Of a stretch of 40,202 nt of DNA, positions 7,886-16,066 are shown piece by piece (positions within the stretch are counted from its first letter, which is position 1; each line of letters starts with the position of its first letter). Where the stretch lies: the NCBI GenBank assembly GCA_938029215.1, contig CALHFG010000084.1, positions 1 through 40,202 on the forward strand, read 5' to 3'. The translations under genes were made by a program, and so were the position numbers. The stretch comes from an uncultured Acidimicrobiales bacterium. GTDB taxonomy: Bacteria > Actinomycetota > Acidimicrobiia > Acidimicrobiales > SZUA-35. The notes under the pieces were generated by a model. It had not been told where the DNA came from. It saw nothing but the letters and a program-made list of their open reading frames with translations, and ran no database searches.

Positions 7886-8803
7886 TCAGCTTGAGGCAGT
7901 CTGCTCATGCTTGTCTAAGGAATTCGGATCAGGCTCGCCAATTCGGGCTGGGATACTCAATCGAACCGTCGTTGAGGTTTCTCCGTCGCTCTCCATGTCG
8001 AGCGTTCCACCCATGGTTTCGGCAATTCGACGGCTAATGCCCAAACCGAGGCCAAGGCCCTCGTGGGCACGGGCCGCCGTCGTGTCGATCATCCCGAAAT
8101 CCTCGAACGCTGCTTCGATTTGGTGAGGGGCGACGCCGGGCCCATGGTCTTGGACCTCGACGACCAAATCGGTTCCTTCGGCCATCAGGCGTAGGGCGAT
8201 TCCGCCCGGTGAAGCGTGCGTTACGGCGTTGTCCAAAACCTCGTGCACGATCTGCATGACTCTGAAGCTGTCGAGCCAGAGAATCTCATCGTCGAAGAAC
8301 GATGTGATCGAGAGCAGGTGTCCCGATTTGAGTGCAGCCAGTTCCCAGCGGCTCCGAATCTCGCCCACGAGGGAATCGATCCGCACGGGCGATGGGTACA
8401 GCGTCAGGTCGCCGGTGGTGATCTCGACGAGATCCATGAGGCGGGTAAGAAGGAGGTGAAGCCGTTCCGCAGACTCCCGGGCCGAATCGAGGTACGCATG
8501 GCCTTGATCGCCACGCACATGCGTCGCGAGCAGTTCCAGCATGCCCATCGTGCCGTTAAGTGGCGTGCGTATCTCGTGGCTCAGTGTGGACAGGAAGCGA
8601 ACCCGGGCGGTGTCGGCCGCCTCGAGCTTCTTTAGCGTCTCCTGAACGGTTGCCGTTCGTTCCTCCACGCGCTTGTCGAGCTCACGGTTGGTGAGCCAGA
8701 GCTCTCGCATTCCCCGGTCTGCGATCGCCTCCGCTTCATAGCGAGCAGTCCGCTCCCTTGCGAGCCGCTTCTCCAGACGCGCGATTCGCTTTTCGGGATC
8801 CAT
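7886..8803 (-). CDS. Histidine kinase with N-terminal coiled coil, linked to H-NOX
   Basis: A 305-residue cytoplasmic kinase. Residues 1-65 form a charged coiled coil (RLEKRLARERTARYEAE). A HisKA domain with phospho-acceptor His76 in LSTLSHEIRTPLNG follows, then an HATPase domain with an N box (HEVLDNAVTHA), G1 (QDHGPGV) and a glycine-rich G2 (GLGLGLGISRR). It has no transmembrane segment, PAS, receiver or HPt domain, so its signal must come from a partner protein. The gene begins 8 bp after the stop of the H-NOX gene. Association of H-NOX with histidine kinases is an established bacterial arrangement in which the NO-bound H-NOX changes kinase activity. This kinase is a likely direct partner through its coiled coil; the hybrid kinase next door is the other candidate. 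Confidence 0.88.
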   Translation of the reverse strand: MDPEKRIARLEKRLARERTARYEAEAIADRGMRELWLTNRELDKRVEERTATVQETLKKLEAADTARVRFLSTLSHEIRTPLNGTMGMLELLATHVRGDQGHAYLDSARESAERLHLLLTRLMDLVEITTGDLTLYPSPVRIDSLVGEIRSRWELAALKSGHLLSITSFFDDEILWLDSFRVMQIVHEVLDNAVTHASPGGIALRLMAEGTDLVVEVQDHGPGVAPHQIEAAFEDFGMIDTTAARAHEGLGLGLGISRRIAETMGGTLDMESDGETSTTVRLSIPARIGEPDPNSLDKHEQTASS

Positions 8804-8811
8804 AGGGTTGA

Positions 8812-9348
8812 TCAGGCTTTGGTGGCGTACACGTCAAATACGGTGACCGTCTCGCCTTCACCGCTCACCATCTTGACCTCCACCGTCTCGCCGAAACGGT
8901 CACCAGCGCCGGTGATCAGACCAGCGGCCAAGACGCCGAGGCCCCGTGCCGAACGGTACGTCACCCGAAGTGCTCCGTCGTCTCGGTCCTCAAAGTCGAA
9001 CTGCGGTGGAGTTGCGTCAGGATGGAGCTTCAGAACCTCGGGGTGGATGATGTCGTTTACCCGCCGTAGAAAGTCGTGGGTTCCTTTGGAGTCATCAACC
9101 AGCTCGGGGTAACGATTGGCGAGATGGGGGAACGCCGATCGGCCGAGTACCCGGAGCAGATCGTTGGTTTCGTGTCCGGTCATGGGGCAGGCTGCGGTCA
9201 CGAGCGCCGTGAGTTCGGAGTCGTCATAACTGCCGAGCGAGGTGTAGTTGCCCTCAAGCCCAGCGTTTTCGAGCAGGTCGTCCCAGACATCCTCGGAATA
9301 CAGGCCGGTTACGGCCTCTTCGACAGCGTTGAAAATTACGCCCTTCAT
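8812..9348 (-). CDS. H-NOX (haem nitric oxide/oxygen binding) sensor protein
   Basis: A 178-residue stand-alone H-NOX domain starting MKGVIFNAVEEAV, the canonical family N-terminus. The proximal haem ligand is His102 (NDIIHPEV), Pro115 in DATPPQF is present, and the porphyrin-propionate motif Y-x-S-x-R is Y131, S133 and R135. These positions coincide with those of the well-studied Thermoanaerobacter H-NOX. The distal residues that hold O2 there (Trp9, Asn74, Tyr140) are replaced by Val9, Ala72 by local alignment, and Leu140. This predicts a five-coordinate, NO-selective sensor like soluble guanylate cyclase. The comparison sequence is from memory. The start overlaps the stop of the hybrid kinase gene by 4 bp, and the stop is 8 bp before the second kinase. 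Confidence 0.93.
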   Translation of the reverse strand: MKGVIFNAVEEAVTGLYSEDVWDDLLENAGLEGNYTSLGSYDDSELTALVTAACPMTGHETNDLLRVLGRSAFPHLANRYPELVDDSKGTHDFLRRVNDIIHPEVLKLHPDATPPQFDFEDRDDGALRVTYRSARGLGVLAAGLITGAGDRFGETVEVKMVSGEGETVTVFDVYATKA

Positions 9349-11318
9349 GGGGTGGTCTCCTCTGGGGTGGTGGAATCAAGTTGTTGAAGCATGTAGGTCA
9401 GTTCTCTTTCGGCACCGTCGGCCGCATTGTTGAACTCTTCGGCGCGATCCGCTGCGGCGTCCGGGTCTTCACGAAACATCTGCTCTATCGATGCGCATGT
9501 GGTCGAAAGGTGCTGAGCTCCGAGTAGGGCGGCGGTCGACTTCAGGGTGTGGACCGCTCGCCGGGCACCGTCGTAGTCCTCGTCGTCCAGTGAGTCTCGG
9601 AACGTGCCGCGCCACTGGGGCAACTCGCTAAGGAAGGTCTCGATGACTGACTTGACGAGGTCGATGTCGCCAAGTTCCTCCACCAGATTGTCCACGCGGG
9701 TCATATCCGGTTCGGCTACCTCCGGAGCTTCGGCACTCCCAGGTTGGTCGTCGGGTGACGCCCACCGGCCCACCATCGCCGCCAGATCATTCTTGGAAAC
9801 GGGCTTGGAAAGGTAGTCGCTCATCCCTGCGGCGAGGCAGCGCTCGCGGTCACCCGACATCGCACTTGCAGTCATAGCGATGATTGGTAGCTCGCGATCG
9901 GAAACCTCCGAGCGTCGGTATCGCCGTGTGGTCTCTAGGCCGTCGAGACCGGGCATGTGCCAGTCCATCAACACAACGTCGAACTTCTCGACCGAAAGTA
10001 GTTCGAGAGCCTGGGCTCCGCTGCTCGCGGTCTCAGCTTCGTAGCCGAGACGCTCCAGCTGGCTCACGGCAAGGGTGAGATTTACGGCGCTGTCGTCGAC
10101 AACGAGAACGCGACCCTTCCCAACCGGGATCGGGGCCGCCACGCGAGCGAAGTCAGTCTTGCGTCGAGCGTGTTGAAAGGGAATCTCGGCGGTGAACGTT
10201 GTGCCGGCCGGGCTCGTAGAGAGGGACAGCGAGCCACCCATTAGTTCCGTCAGGTGCTTGGCAATCGCCAAGCCCAAACCGGTTCCTTTCGAACTGTCGG
10301 TGGTGCGGGCCTGGGAGTAGGGCTCAAACAAGGTTGCGACGGCCCCAGGCGGAATGCCCGGACCGGTGTCGGCGACAGCGAAGCGAAGATGATCGCCGTC
10401 GCCGGGTTCCACGTGCAGAGCGACCGACCCCTCCTCGGTGTACTTCGTAGCGTTCGACAAGAGATTGACCAGGATCTGGCGCAGTCGGAACTCATCTCCC
10501 AAGACCGCGAGCGGAACCGCTGGATCTACGTGCACCGAAAACCGCAGGCCTTTGCTGGCAGCGAGTTCGCGTAGTCCCTCTCCTGCGTAGTCAGCCACAT
10601 TGGCGGGGGAGAACGCCTCGCAGACCAATTCCATCCGTCCCGCGTTGATCTTCGAGAAGTCCAGAAGCTGGTCGATCATTCGTCGAAGGACCTCGGACTC
10701 TCGATTGATCGAACTGATGTGGTGCCGGCTCTCTTCGGGAATGCCCGGCGAGGTTTCGAGGAGCTCAGAGAGGCCCAGAATCGTGTGAAGAGGGCTGCGC
10801 ATCTCGTGGCTGAGCCCGGCGATGAAGTCGGACTGTTGGGTAGCCGCCTTCTGCAGCTCAAGCTCACGATCGGCTTGGGCCAGTCGGGCTTGGATCTCAG
10901 ATTCGATGTTGCGCGCCGTGATGACGACCCCACCGATATCAGGATCGTCGATGCGGTTCACTGCGCTGAAGCCGGTGTAGGAGAACCCACCGTCGGGTCG
11001 CTGCAACCGAACTTCGCCGCGGACAGGAGTGTCCGGCGTCAGCAGAATCTGCTCTTGAAGGGCCTGAATGATATGCAGATCGTCGGGATGCACCAGAGAG
11101 AACAGGTCGGCTCCGTCCCAGAAATTCGACTCATAGCCCAGGTCTCCTCGGGCTCCTGCAGCCGTCCAGATCGTGGATCCGTCCAGGTTGACGACGGTGA
11201 CCGAATCATGAATGTTCTCGATGAGCTTGCGGTAGCGGCGCTCTTCGGTGCTGAGGCCTGAATCATGCAATGCGGTCACGGGCGACTGTCCTGTTCGTGG
11301 ATCTTCTCCTAGAGACAT
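9345..11318 (-). CDS. PAS hybrid histidine kinase with receiver and HPt domains
   Basis: A 657-residue soluble hybrid kinase, using the ATG at 11318; a TTG at 11324 would add two residues. The domain order is PAS (about 28-140), coiled linker, HisKA with His171 (GLSHEMRSPLH), HATPase with NLLSNATKY, ADTGPGIP and GTGLGLAIAK, receiver with acidic DD at 408-409 and Asp452 (LMDWHMPGLDG) and K506 (LSKPVS), then HPt with His590 (AVHTLKSTAALLGA). All phosphorelay residues are intact, so it can run His-Asp-His and needs an external receiver as final acceptor. The single-domain regulator at 1825-2205 is the only one nearby. Being first in the run, and overlapping the H-NOX start by 4 bp, it is probably cotranslated with the NO sensor. 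Confidence 0.9.
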   Translation of the reverse strand: MSLGEDPRTGQSPVTALHDSGLSTEERRYRKLIENIHDSVTVVNLDGSTIWTAAGARGDLGYESNFWDGADLFSLVHPDDLHIIQALQEQILLTPDTPVRGEVRLQRPDGGFSYTGFSAVNRIDDPDIGGVVITARNIESEIQARLAQADRELELQKAATQQSDFIAGLSHEMRSPLHTILGLSELLETSPGIPEESRHHISSINRESEVLRRMIDQLLDFSKINAGRMELVCEAFSPANVADYAGEGLRELAASKGLRFSVHVDPAVPLAVLGDEFRLRQILVNLLSNATKYTEEGSVALHVEPGDGDHLRFAVADTGPGIPPGAVATLFEPYSQARTTDSSKGTGLGLAIAKHLTELMGGSLSLSTSPAGTTFTAEIPFQHARRKTDFARVAAPIPVGKGRVLVVDDSAVNLTLAVSQLERLGYEAETASSGAQALELLSVEKFDVVLMDWHMPGLDGLETTRRYRRSEVSDRELPIIAMTASAMSGDRERCLAAGMSDYLSKPVSKNDLAAMVGRWASPDDQPGSAEAPEVAEPDMTRVDNLVEELGDIDLVKSVIETFLSELPQWRGTFRDSLDDEDYDGARRAVHTLKSTAALLGAQHLSTTCASIEQMFREDPDAAADRAEEFNNAADGAERELTYMLQQLDSTTPEETTP

Positions 11319-11408
11319 CGACAAGTAGGTGTCTGCTCTTAAGCCAACCCGCCTGTAGGCCAGTTCTCATAGGGTTCAAGGAATCGCCGTATAGGCCGAT
11401 GTTGAAGA
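11319..11408. promoter_or_regulatory. Divergent promoter region between kinase/H-NOX run and polysaccharide operon
   Basis: About 90 bp separate the divergent starts at 11318 (-) and 11409 (+), so promoters for both long transcription units must lie here. On the + strand TATAGG near 11390 is a possible -10. On the - strand a TTGAAC and a TACAGG with a 16-bp spacer are possible -35 and -10 boxes. No palindromic operator stands out. The placement follows from gene orientation; the boxes are weak. Confidence 0.45.
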
Positions 11409-14400
11409 GTGTTGCCTCTTCTCGACAAGCGCCTCGGCCAAGCCGTGCCATGGCGCTCTCTCGTGCACGCTGGAGGCAAGCTACGGCGATCTTGGTTCGG
11501 TCGAACCACGCAATTCCTCGTCCCCATCGGGTCCGATCACGACCCTGATGTTGAAGATGACGACGGTGTCCTCGTTCCGATTCGTCTGCGTTGGGCGCTG
11601 CTCTTTGTGCTGATGTTTCACGGTGGGCTGTTGCTCTTTCGTTCGTATGAAAACACCTACGACGTATACGTCCACATCTTTCTCGGTGATCACTACGCTC
11701 GAAATTGGTTCAGTACGTGGGACCAGCGCTGGTACACCGGCTTCACCACGGTGTCGTATCCGCCCGGCACCCACATGGCGATCGCGGCACTATCCAAAGT
11801 CACCGGCGACCTGGAGATTTCGTTCGCGTTGCTGCAGGTCGCGGCACTACTGCTATTGACGGTCGGCGTCTACCGGTTCTCGCGCATATGGGTCCACAAA
11901 GAAGCTGCGGCCAATGCAGCGCTGTTGCTTGCTGGGTCGTCTGCCATCGCCGAGACGGTGCACCTGTTTGGTCAACTTCCTACGACATGGGCTCTCGCGT
12001 TCCTTCTCAACGCATTGCCGTTCATGAATCGTTGGGCATTCGAAGGGCGCCCCGCCGACCTGATTCTCGGCACCTTGGTGCTGGCAGCCTGCACGGCCGG
12101 CCATCACGTGACCACGCTGTTCGGTTCGGTCTTCTTCCTCGGACCGATCATCGTTCACGGCCTGCTGGTGCAATCGCGAATACCGAAACCGGATGAGCCC
12201 GAGTCGGTTGGTGACCCCCCTCTCAGTCGAACCACGCTCATTCCTCTTATCGCCCGCCGGGTCCGACGAATCGGGCCGGCGGCCGTTCGCGTTCTCGTGC
12301 TGGCATTCGGCGTCCTCGGTGCGCTGGTGATCGTGGTGCTGCCGTACTGGTGGTGGTCGGCAACCGACCCGATCACGCAGATTTCGATTCCCCATGGGAG
12401 CCGCAACAACTTTCTCGTCGATCGCAACATTGGCCTGATCTTCTGGGTCATCCCCTGGGGCATGATGCTGCTTGTTTTGCCCTACGCACTGGTCCGGTCG
12501 GTGCTCGATCGCAAGTGGCCCTTGGCTTCGTCGATTCTGCTGTTGTTCGTGTTGGGAACCGGCGGCACCACACCGATACCAAAGCTGCTGCTCGGTCCTG
12601 CGTTCGATGTACTGACACTCGACCGCTTCACGTTCTGGGCGACGATGCAAATCCTGCCGCTCGGCGGGCTTTTTCTCTACAGCCTTGAGAAACGGTCCCT
12701 CGCCGTTTGGCTTCGACAGACCGGTGGACCCAAGCTTCACAAGACGGTCCAGTTCGGGTTCGTCGGAGGAATGGTCTTCTTGGCCCTCTTCACCGCCACG
12801 CTGGCGCAGTACCGAAAGTTCCAGCCCCAGCGAATCGACACCGACCCGATCGTCGCGTTTATCGAAAAGGACCAACACGAACGGTGGCGTTTCCTGACCC
12901 TCGGGTTCGGAGACCAGATGGCGTGGCTTTCCGCTCAGACCACTGCCACCCAAGTGGACGGAAACTACCACTCGGTCCGACGGCTTCCCGAGCTGACCTC
13001 AACATCGGTAGAACGCCTGGAGGGCGCGAAGTACCGCGGCATCTCGGGCCTGGGCTCGTTGCAGCAGTTCCTTGAGGTGCCGGAGAAGTACAACCTGAAG
13101 TACGTCTTCTCCAACGATGAGTTCTATGACCCGCTTCTCCACTTCGTTGGGTGGCAGCGGCTCGGTCCGCTGGAGAATGGGATTGTCGTCTGGGAACGCG
13201 CCGACATTCCGCCGCTGCCGGCAGAGCTTCCGCGTCGCGAGGTTCCGCCCTGGCAACGGATCATGTGGGGAACCGTTCCGCCGTTTGCGATCGTGTCGGC
13301 CGTCATCGTCCTTTTCTGGCATCTGCTCGGTCGCCCCGGGGCACTGAAGGAGTTCGATCGGGAGCTGGCTGACCAACGGGTGCTGTTCGGCCCCTTTGGC
13401 TGGCTCGACCGCTTTCTCTACCGCCTGCAGAAAGACCTTCCTGTCGTTCAGTCGCCGTTGCCCCAGAAGCCCCACTGGGGAGCCCGCGCCCTCCGAATCA
13501 TTCGCTTTCGAGTGAGTCAGCCGGTGCCTCGATGGCGGCAGGTGCAACGAATGGCTGTCATCGCGCTGGCGGTGGGTTTGCTTCCGATGCTCTCCCTGCG
13601 CGGCCAGTTCGATCCGATTGAACCAGCCGAGATCGTTGAGGCCTTCTACGACGACCTTGACTTCCGTCGGTTCGAGCCGGCCTACGACGCCTTGGATCCA
13701 TTGACTAAGCCCGACTACGAATTGTGGCGCCTTCAGATTTCGGTGCAGGGAGGCATCCTCGCCTCCTACGCCAAATTGGACGCGATCGAAGTAGAAATCG
13801 TTCCCCAAGAAAGCCCGGACCGGCTGGTTGCCGTAGTGAACGCGAACTATCTCACGTCGCTCAACTGGTACCCAATTGTGCGAGAGCACGTCCTGCATCG
13901 ACGTGATGGCCAATGGTTTATTCAGCCGGACGAGCCCGATGTTGTAGTGCCGCCAGACCAACTAGCTCGACGGTCCGATGTCGAGTACGTGATTCAAGGC
14001 CGTCGCCGAGTCACCAGTGGCACGACCGAGCTCACCGACGTTCAGGATCGGCCCGAGCTCTACATCAAGTCGGTCGAGCTGCGAGACGTAGACGGTGAAC
14101 CCGTCATCGTTGGAGAACTGGTCAACCTCGACGTCGACCCGGGCGATGTCACGGTTACGGGTGTCCTTCGGAACGCCGATGACGACATCATCGGCCGCTA
14201 CAACGCCACCGAACAGATCATTCATTCACTGCGCCCTCGCGAGTCGACCCCGTTCCTCATTCGGTTTGAGGAAGTCGCCGCGGGCCAGAACCTCGACTTC
14301 GACCCGTTCGACTTCACCCCGCTTCAACTTTCGGAAGAGATAGCGAGCGCCGAGGTGTACGCCAAGGGCGTTGTGACGACCGGTGGCCTGAGTCGCGGAC

Positions 14401-14777
14401 TGGGAATCAATGACGCACGTGTAGTCGCCAACGAAGACGGCACCCACGCCTTGGTCGGCGAGCTCCGGAACGACGGCGTAGACGAAGCGGTTATTCCTCG
14501 GATTCTGGTGAGCTACCTCGACGACGATGGGACGGTTCTGTGGGTGCAGAACTACTACCTCGAGTACGCGATCCGATCTCAGCGTACGGGGGAGTTTTCG
14601 ATCCTGCTGGATGACATCTCTACTCATGAGAACTCAGGTGTAACCGTCCGAGAGTTCCACAACGGGATCAATCCGCCCGGTGGCGTTCTGGCGTCCCTGC
14701 CAACCTTGCTCAGTGTTCCGTCCGACCTGCCGTACGCGTCGATTCGAATCGACACCTCGGCATACCTGGGGGACTGA
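11409..14777 (+). CDS. Large GT-C-like membrane glycosyltransferase/polymerase-type protein
   Basis: A protein of about 1122 residues. Residues about 60-470 contain some ten or more hydrophobic helices. The first extracytoplasmic loop contains TYDVYVHIFLGDHYARNW (acidic D85 and D94), the arrangement typical of GT-C enzymes that use polyprenyl-phosphate sugars on the outer face of the membrane. Further helices occur near residues 620-640 and 715-730. The remaining C-terminal part is soluble: an NTF2-like segment beginning EIVEAFYDDLDF, then a beta-rich segment with VIVGELVNLDVDPGDVTVTG, resembling extracellular FxLYD-type domains. The GTG at 11409 is taken as start because the frame opens there next to GAAGA, but the first 60 residues are poorly constrained. 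It heads a three-gene coupled operon and probably polymerises or decorates a surface glycan. Confidence 0.7.
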   Translation: MLPLLDKRLGQAVPWRSLVHAGGKLRRSWFGRTTQFLVPIGSDHDPDVEDDDGVLVPIRLRWALLFVLMFHGGLLLFRSYENTYDVYVHIFLGDHYARNWFSTWDQRWYTGFTTVSYPPGTHMAIAALSKVTGDLEISFALLQVAALLLLTVGVYRFSRIWVHKEAAANAALLLAGSSAIAETVHLFGQLPTTWALAFLLNALPFMNRWAFEGRPADLILGTLVLAACTAGHHVTTLFGSVFFLGPIIVHGLLVQSRIPKPDEPESVGDPPLSRTTLIPLIARRVRRIGPAAVRVLVLAFGVLGALVIVVLPYWWWSATDPITQISIPHGSRNNFLVDRNIGLIFWVIPWGMMLLVLPYALVRSVLDRKWPLASSILLLFVLGTGGTTPIPKLLLGPAFDVLTLDRFTFWATMQILPLGGLFLYSLEKRSLAVWLRQTGGPKLHKTVQFGFVGGMVFLALFTATLAQYRKFQPQRIDTDPIVAFIEKDQHERWRFLTLGFGDQMAWLSAQTTATQVDGNYHSVRRLPELTSTSVERLEGAKYRGISGLGSLQQFLEVPEKYNLKYVFSNDEFYDPLLHFVGWQRLGPLENGIVVWERADIPPLPAELPRREVPPWQRIMWGTVPPFAIVSAVIVLFWHLLGRPGALKEFDRELADQRVLFGPFGWLDRFLYRLQKDLPVVQSPLPQKPHWGARALRIIRFRVSQPVPRWRQVQRMAVIALAVGLLPMLSLRGQFDPIEPAEIVEAFYDDLDFRRFEPAYDALDPLTKPDYELWRLQISVQGGILASYAKLDAIEVEIVPQESPDRLVAVVNANYLTSLNWYPIVREHVLHRRDGQWFIQPDEPDVVVPPDQLARRSDVEYVIQGRRRVTSGTTELTDVQDRPELYIKSVELRDVDGEPVIVGELVNLDVDPGDVTVTGVLRNADDDIIGRYNATEQIIHSLRPRESTPFLIRFEEVAAGQNLDFDPFDFTPLQLSEEIASAEVYAKGVVTTGGLSRGLGINDARVVANEDGTHALVGELRNDGVDEAVIPRILVSYLDDDGTVLWVQNYYLEYAIRSQRTGEFSILLDDISTHENSGVTVREFHNGINPPGGVLASLPTLLSVPSDLPYASIRIDTSAYLGD

Positions 14778-16066
14778 TGGACGGCCAAGCCTTTGATCTA
14801 GGAACCGTGGGAATCACGACGTGGCGATCGAGCCAATGGCGTATGCGGGTCAGACGACGTCTGTTGGCAGTCTTGGGCACCCTCGTGTTCCTTTTCCTGG
14901 TCGTGACTAGATGTAGCGCAGATGACGATGTGATTACCTCGCCGGTTATCGCCCGCCAGAGTCTGCAAATGGACCTTCCGATCTCGGTGCCCGCTGGCGA
15001 GCCGATCCCGACGATCGTGTCGGGCGTCGCCCCGAACGTTCCGCTTGAGGTGACGGTTGATGCGGGCTACGGCGTGAGCATCGAGTCAGCTGTTCCGACC
15101 AGCAGCACGGTGGAAGTCATCGTCCCTCCGTTCGCCGGGCCGGCATCTGGCGTCGTGACCGTTTCGGTGGTGCAGGGAACCGAGGTCGCCCGAGGACAAA
15201 CCGCCATCGTCCCCGGCGACCCGGTGGACGCGATCGACGTGTATCTCGGGCCAAGGACGGTCATCGCGGACGCCGAGCACTTTGTGATGATCGTCGGTGT
15301 CCCCAAAGATGTGTTCGGCAATCCGGTCTCAACCGGGACGCCCGTCGACTTCACCGTCACCCGACCAAATCTGGCCGTGGAAAAGGAGCAGCACCCGACA
15401 CGCCACTTGCTTGCGTACCAACTGGTGTATTCACGAACCGTTACCGGCCGAACCCGCGTCGCAACGGAGTCGGGTAGTGCGGGAGCGCCCGAACGTGACT
15501 TTCTTGAGGTTGCGGGCGTGCCGGTGCCGTTCAAGCTGGAACTCGTCGATCCCATTGTGCCAGCCGACGGTCAAGCGCTCATGAGGATCCGTACCGAGGT
15601 ACTTCGCGATCCGTTCGGGAACGTCATGCCAGACGGTGTCGTGGTCTACCTGGATGCTGACGGTGTCACCGGACGCCGGCGGATTCAATCGCAGAGCATC
15701 GATGGCCTCGCAGAATTCACCCTCGAAGTTCCCGATCGGCCGGGACAGGCGACGGTCACCGCATCGGCGTCAGGCTCCCTCAGCGAGACCCTCACGCTCG
15801 ACTTCCCGACAGCCGTCGAGTCGCTGACCGCAGAGGTTGAGAACGATGGAACCTTCATTCGCGTGCATGTGGGTCCGGTTCGTTCGGTTCGAGGTTCGTT
15901 CGTGCCCGATGGGACCAACGCAGTCGTAACCCTGGGCGATGGAACTTCGGTCACGACAGATCTCACGTTGGGCATTGGGACCGCGAGTTTCCCGCTGGAC
16001 TCTGATATGTCGTCGGTAACAGTCGAAGTGTTGGGCGCTATTGCTCGAGTAGAGGGCGTGCGATGA
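14777..16066 (+). CDS. Membrane-anchored extracellular beta-sandwich protein of the polysaccharide operon
   Basis: A 429-residue protein. Residues about 25-48 form an N-terminal positively charged and hydrophobic anchor (RVRRRLLAVLGTLVFLFLVV), followed by a Cys in TRCSAD. The rest is an extracytoplasmic beta-rich region. It looks like repeated immunoglobulin-like or bacterial Ig-like (invasin-type) modules, with recurrent PFGNVMPDGVVVYLDADG and FGNPVSTGTPVDFTV segments, the 'gap-filling' pattern seen in Big-type domains. No enzymatic motif is visible. The start shares one base with the stop of the upstream gene (TGATG) and the stop overlaps the next start by 4 bp, so it is coupled to both. 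A structural or chaperone role in extracellular glycan assembly is inferred. Confidence 0.65.
   Translation: MDGQAFDLGTVGITTWRSSQWRMRVRRRLLAVLGTLVFLFLVVTRCSADDDVITSPVIARQSLQMDLPISVPAGEPIPTIVSGVAPNVPLEVTVDAGYGVSIESAVPTSSTVEVIVPPFAGPASGVVTVSVVQGTEVARGQTAIVPGDPVDAIDVYLGPRTVIADAEHFVMIVGVPKDVFGNPVSTGTPVDFTVTRPNLAVEKEQHPTRHLLAYQLVYSRTVTGRTRVATESGSAGAPERDFLEVAGVPVPFKLELVDPIVPADGQALMRIRTEVLRDPFGNVMPDGVVVYLDADGVTGRRRIQSQSIDGLAEFTLEVPDRPGQATVTASASGSLSETLTLDFPTAVESLTAEVENDGTFIRVHVGPVRSVRGSFVPDGTNAVVTLGDGTSVTTDLTLGIGTASFPLDSDMSSVTVEVLGAIARVEGVR

Noticed and set aside
11853..12971. Antisense frame of about 370 codons inside the GT-C-like gene
   Set aside because: Low-complexity, highly charged translation without motifs. 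The sense strand encodes clear membrane helices and is coupled to the next gene.
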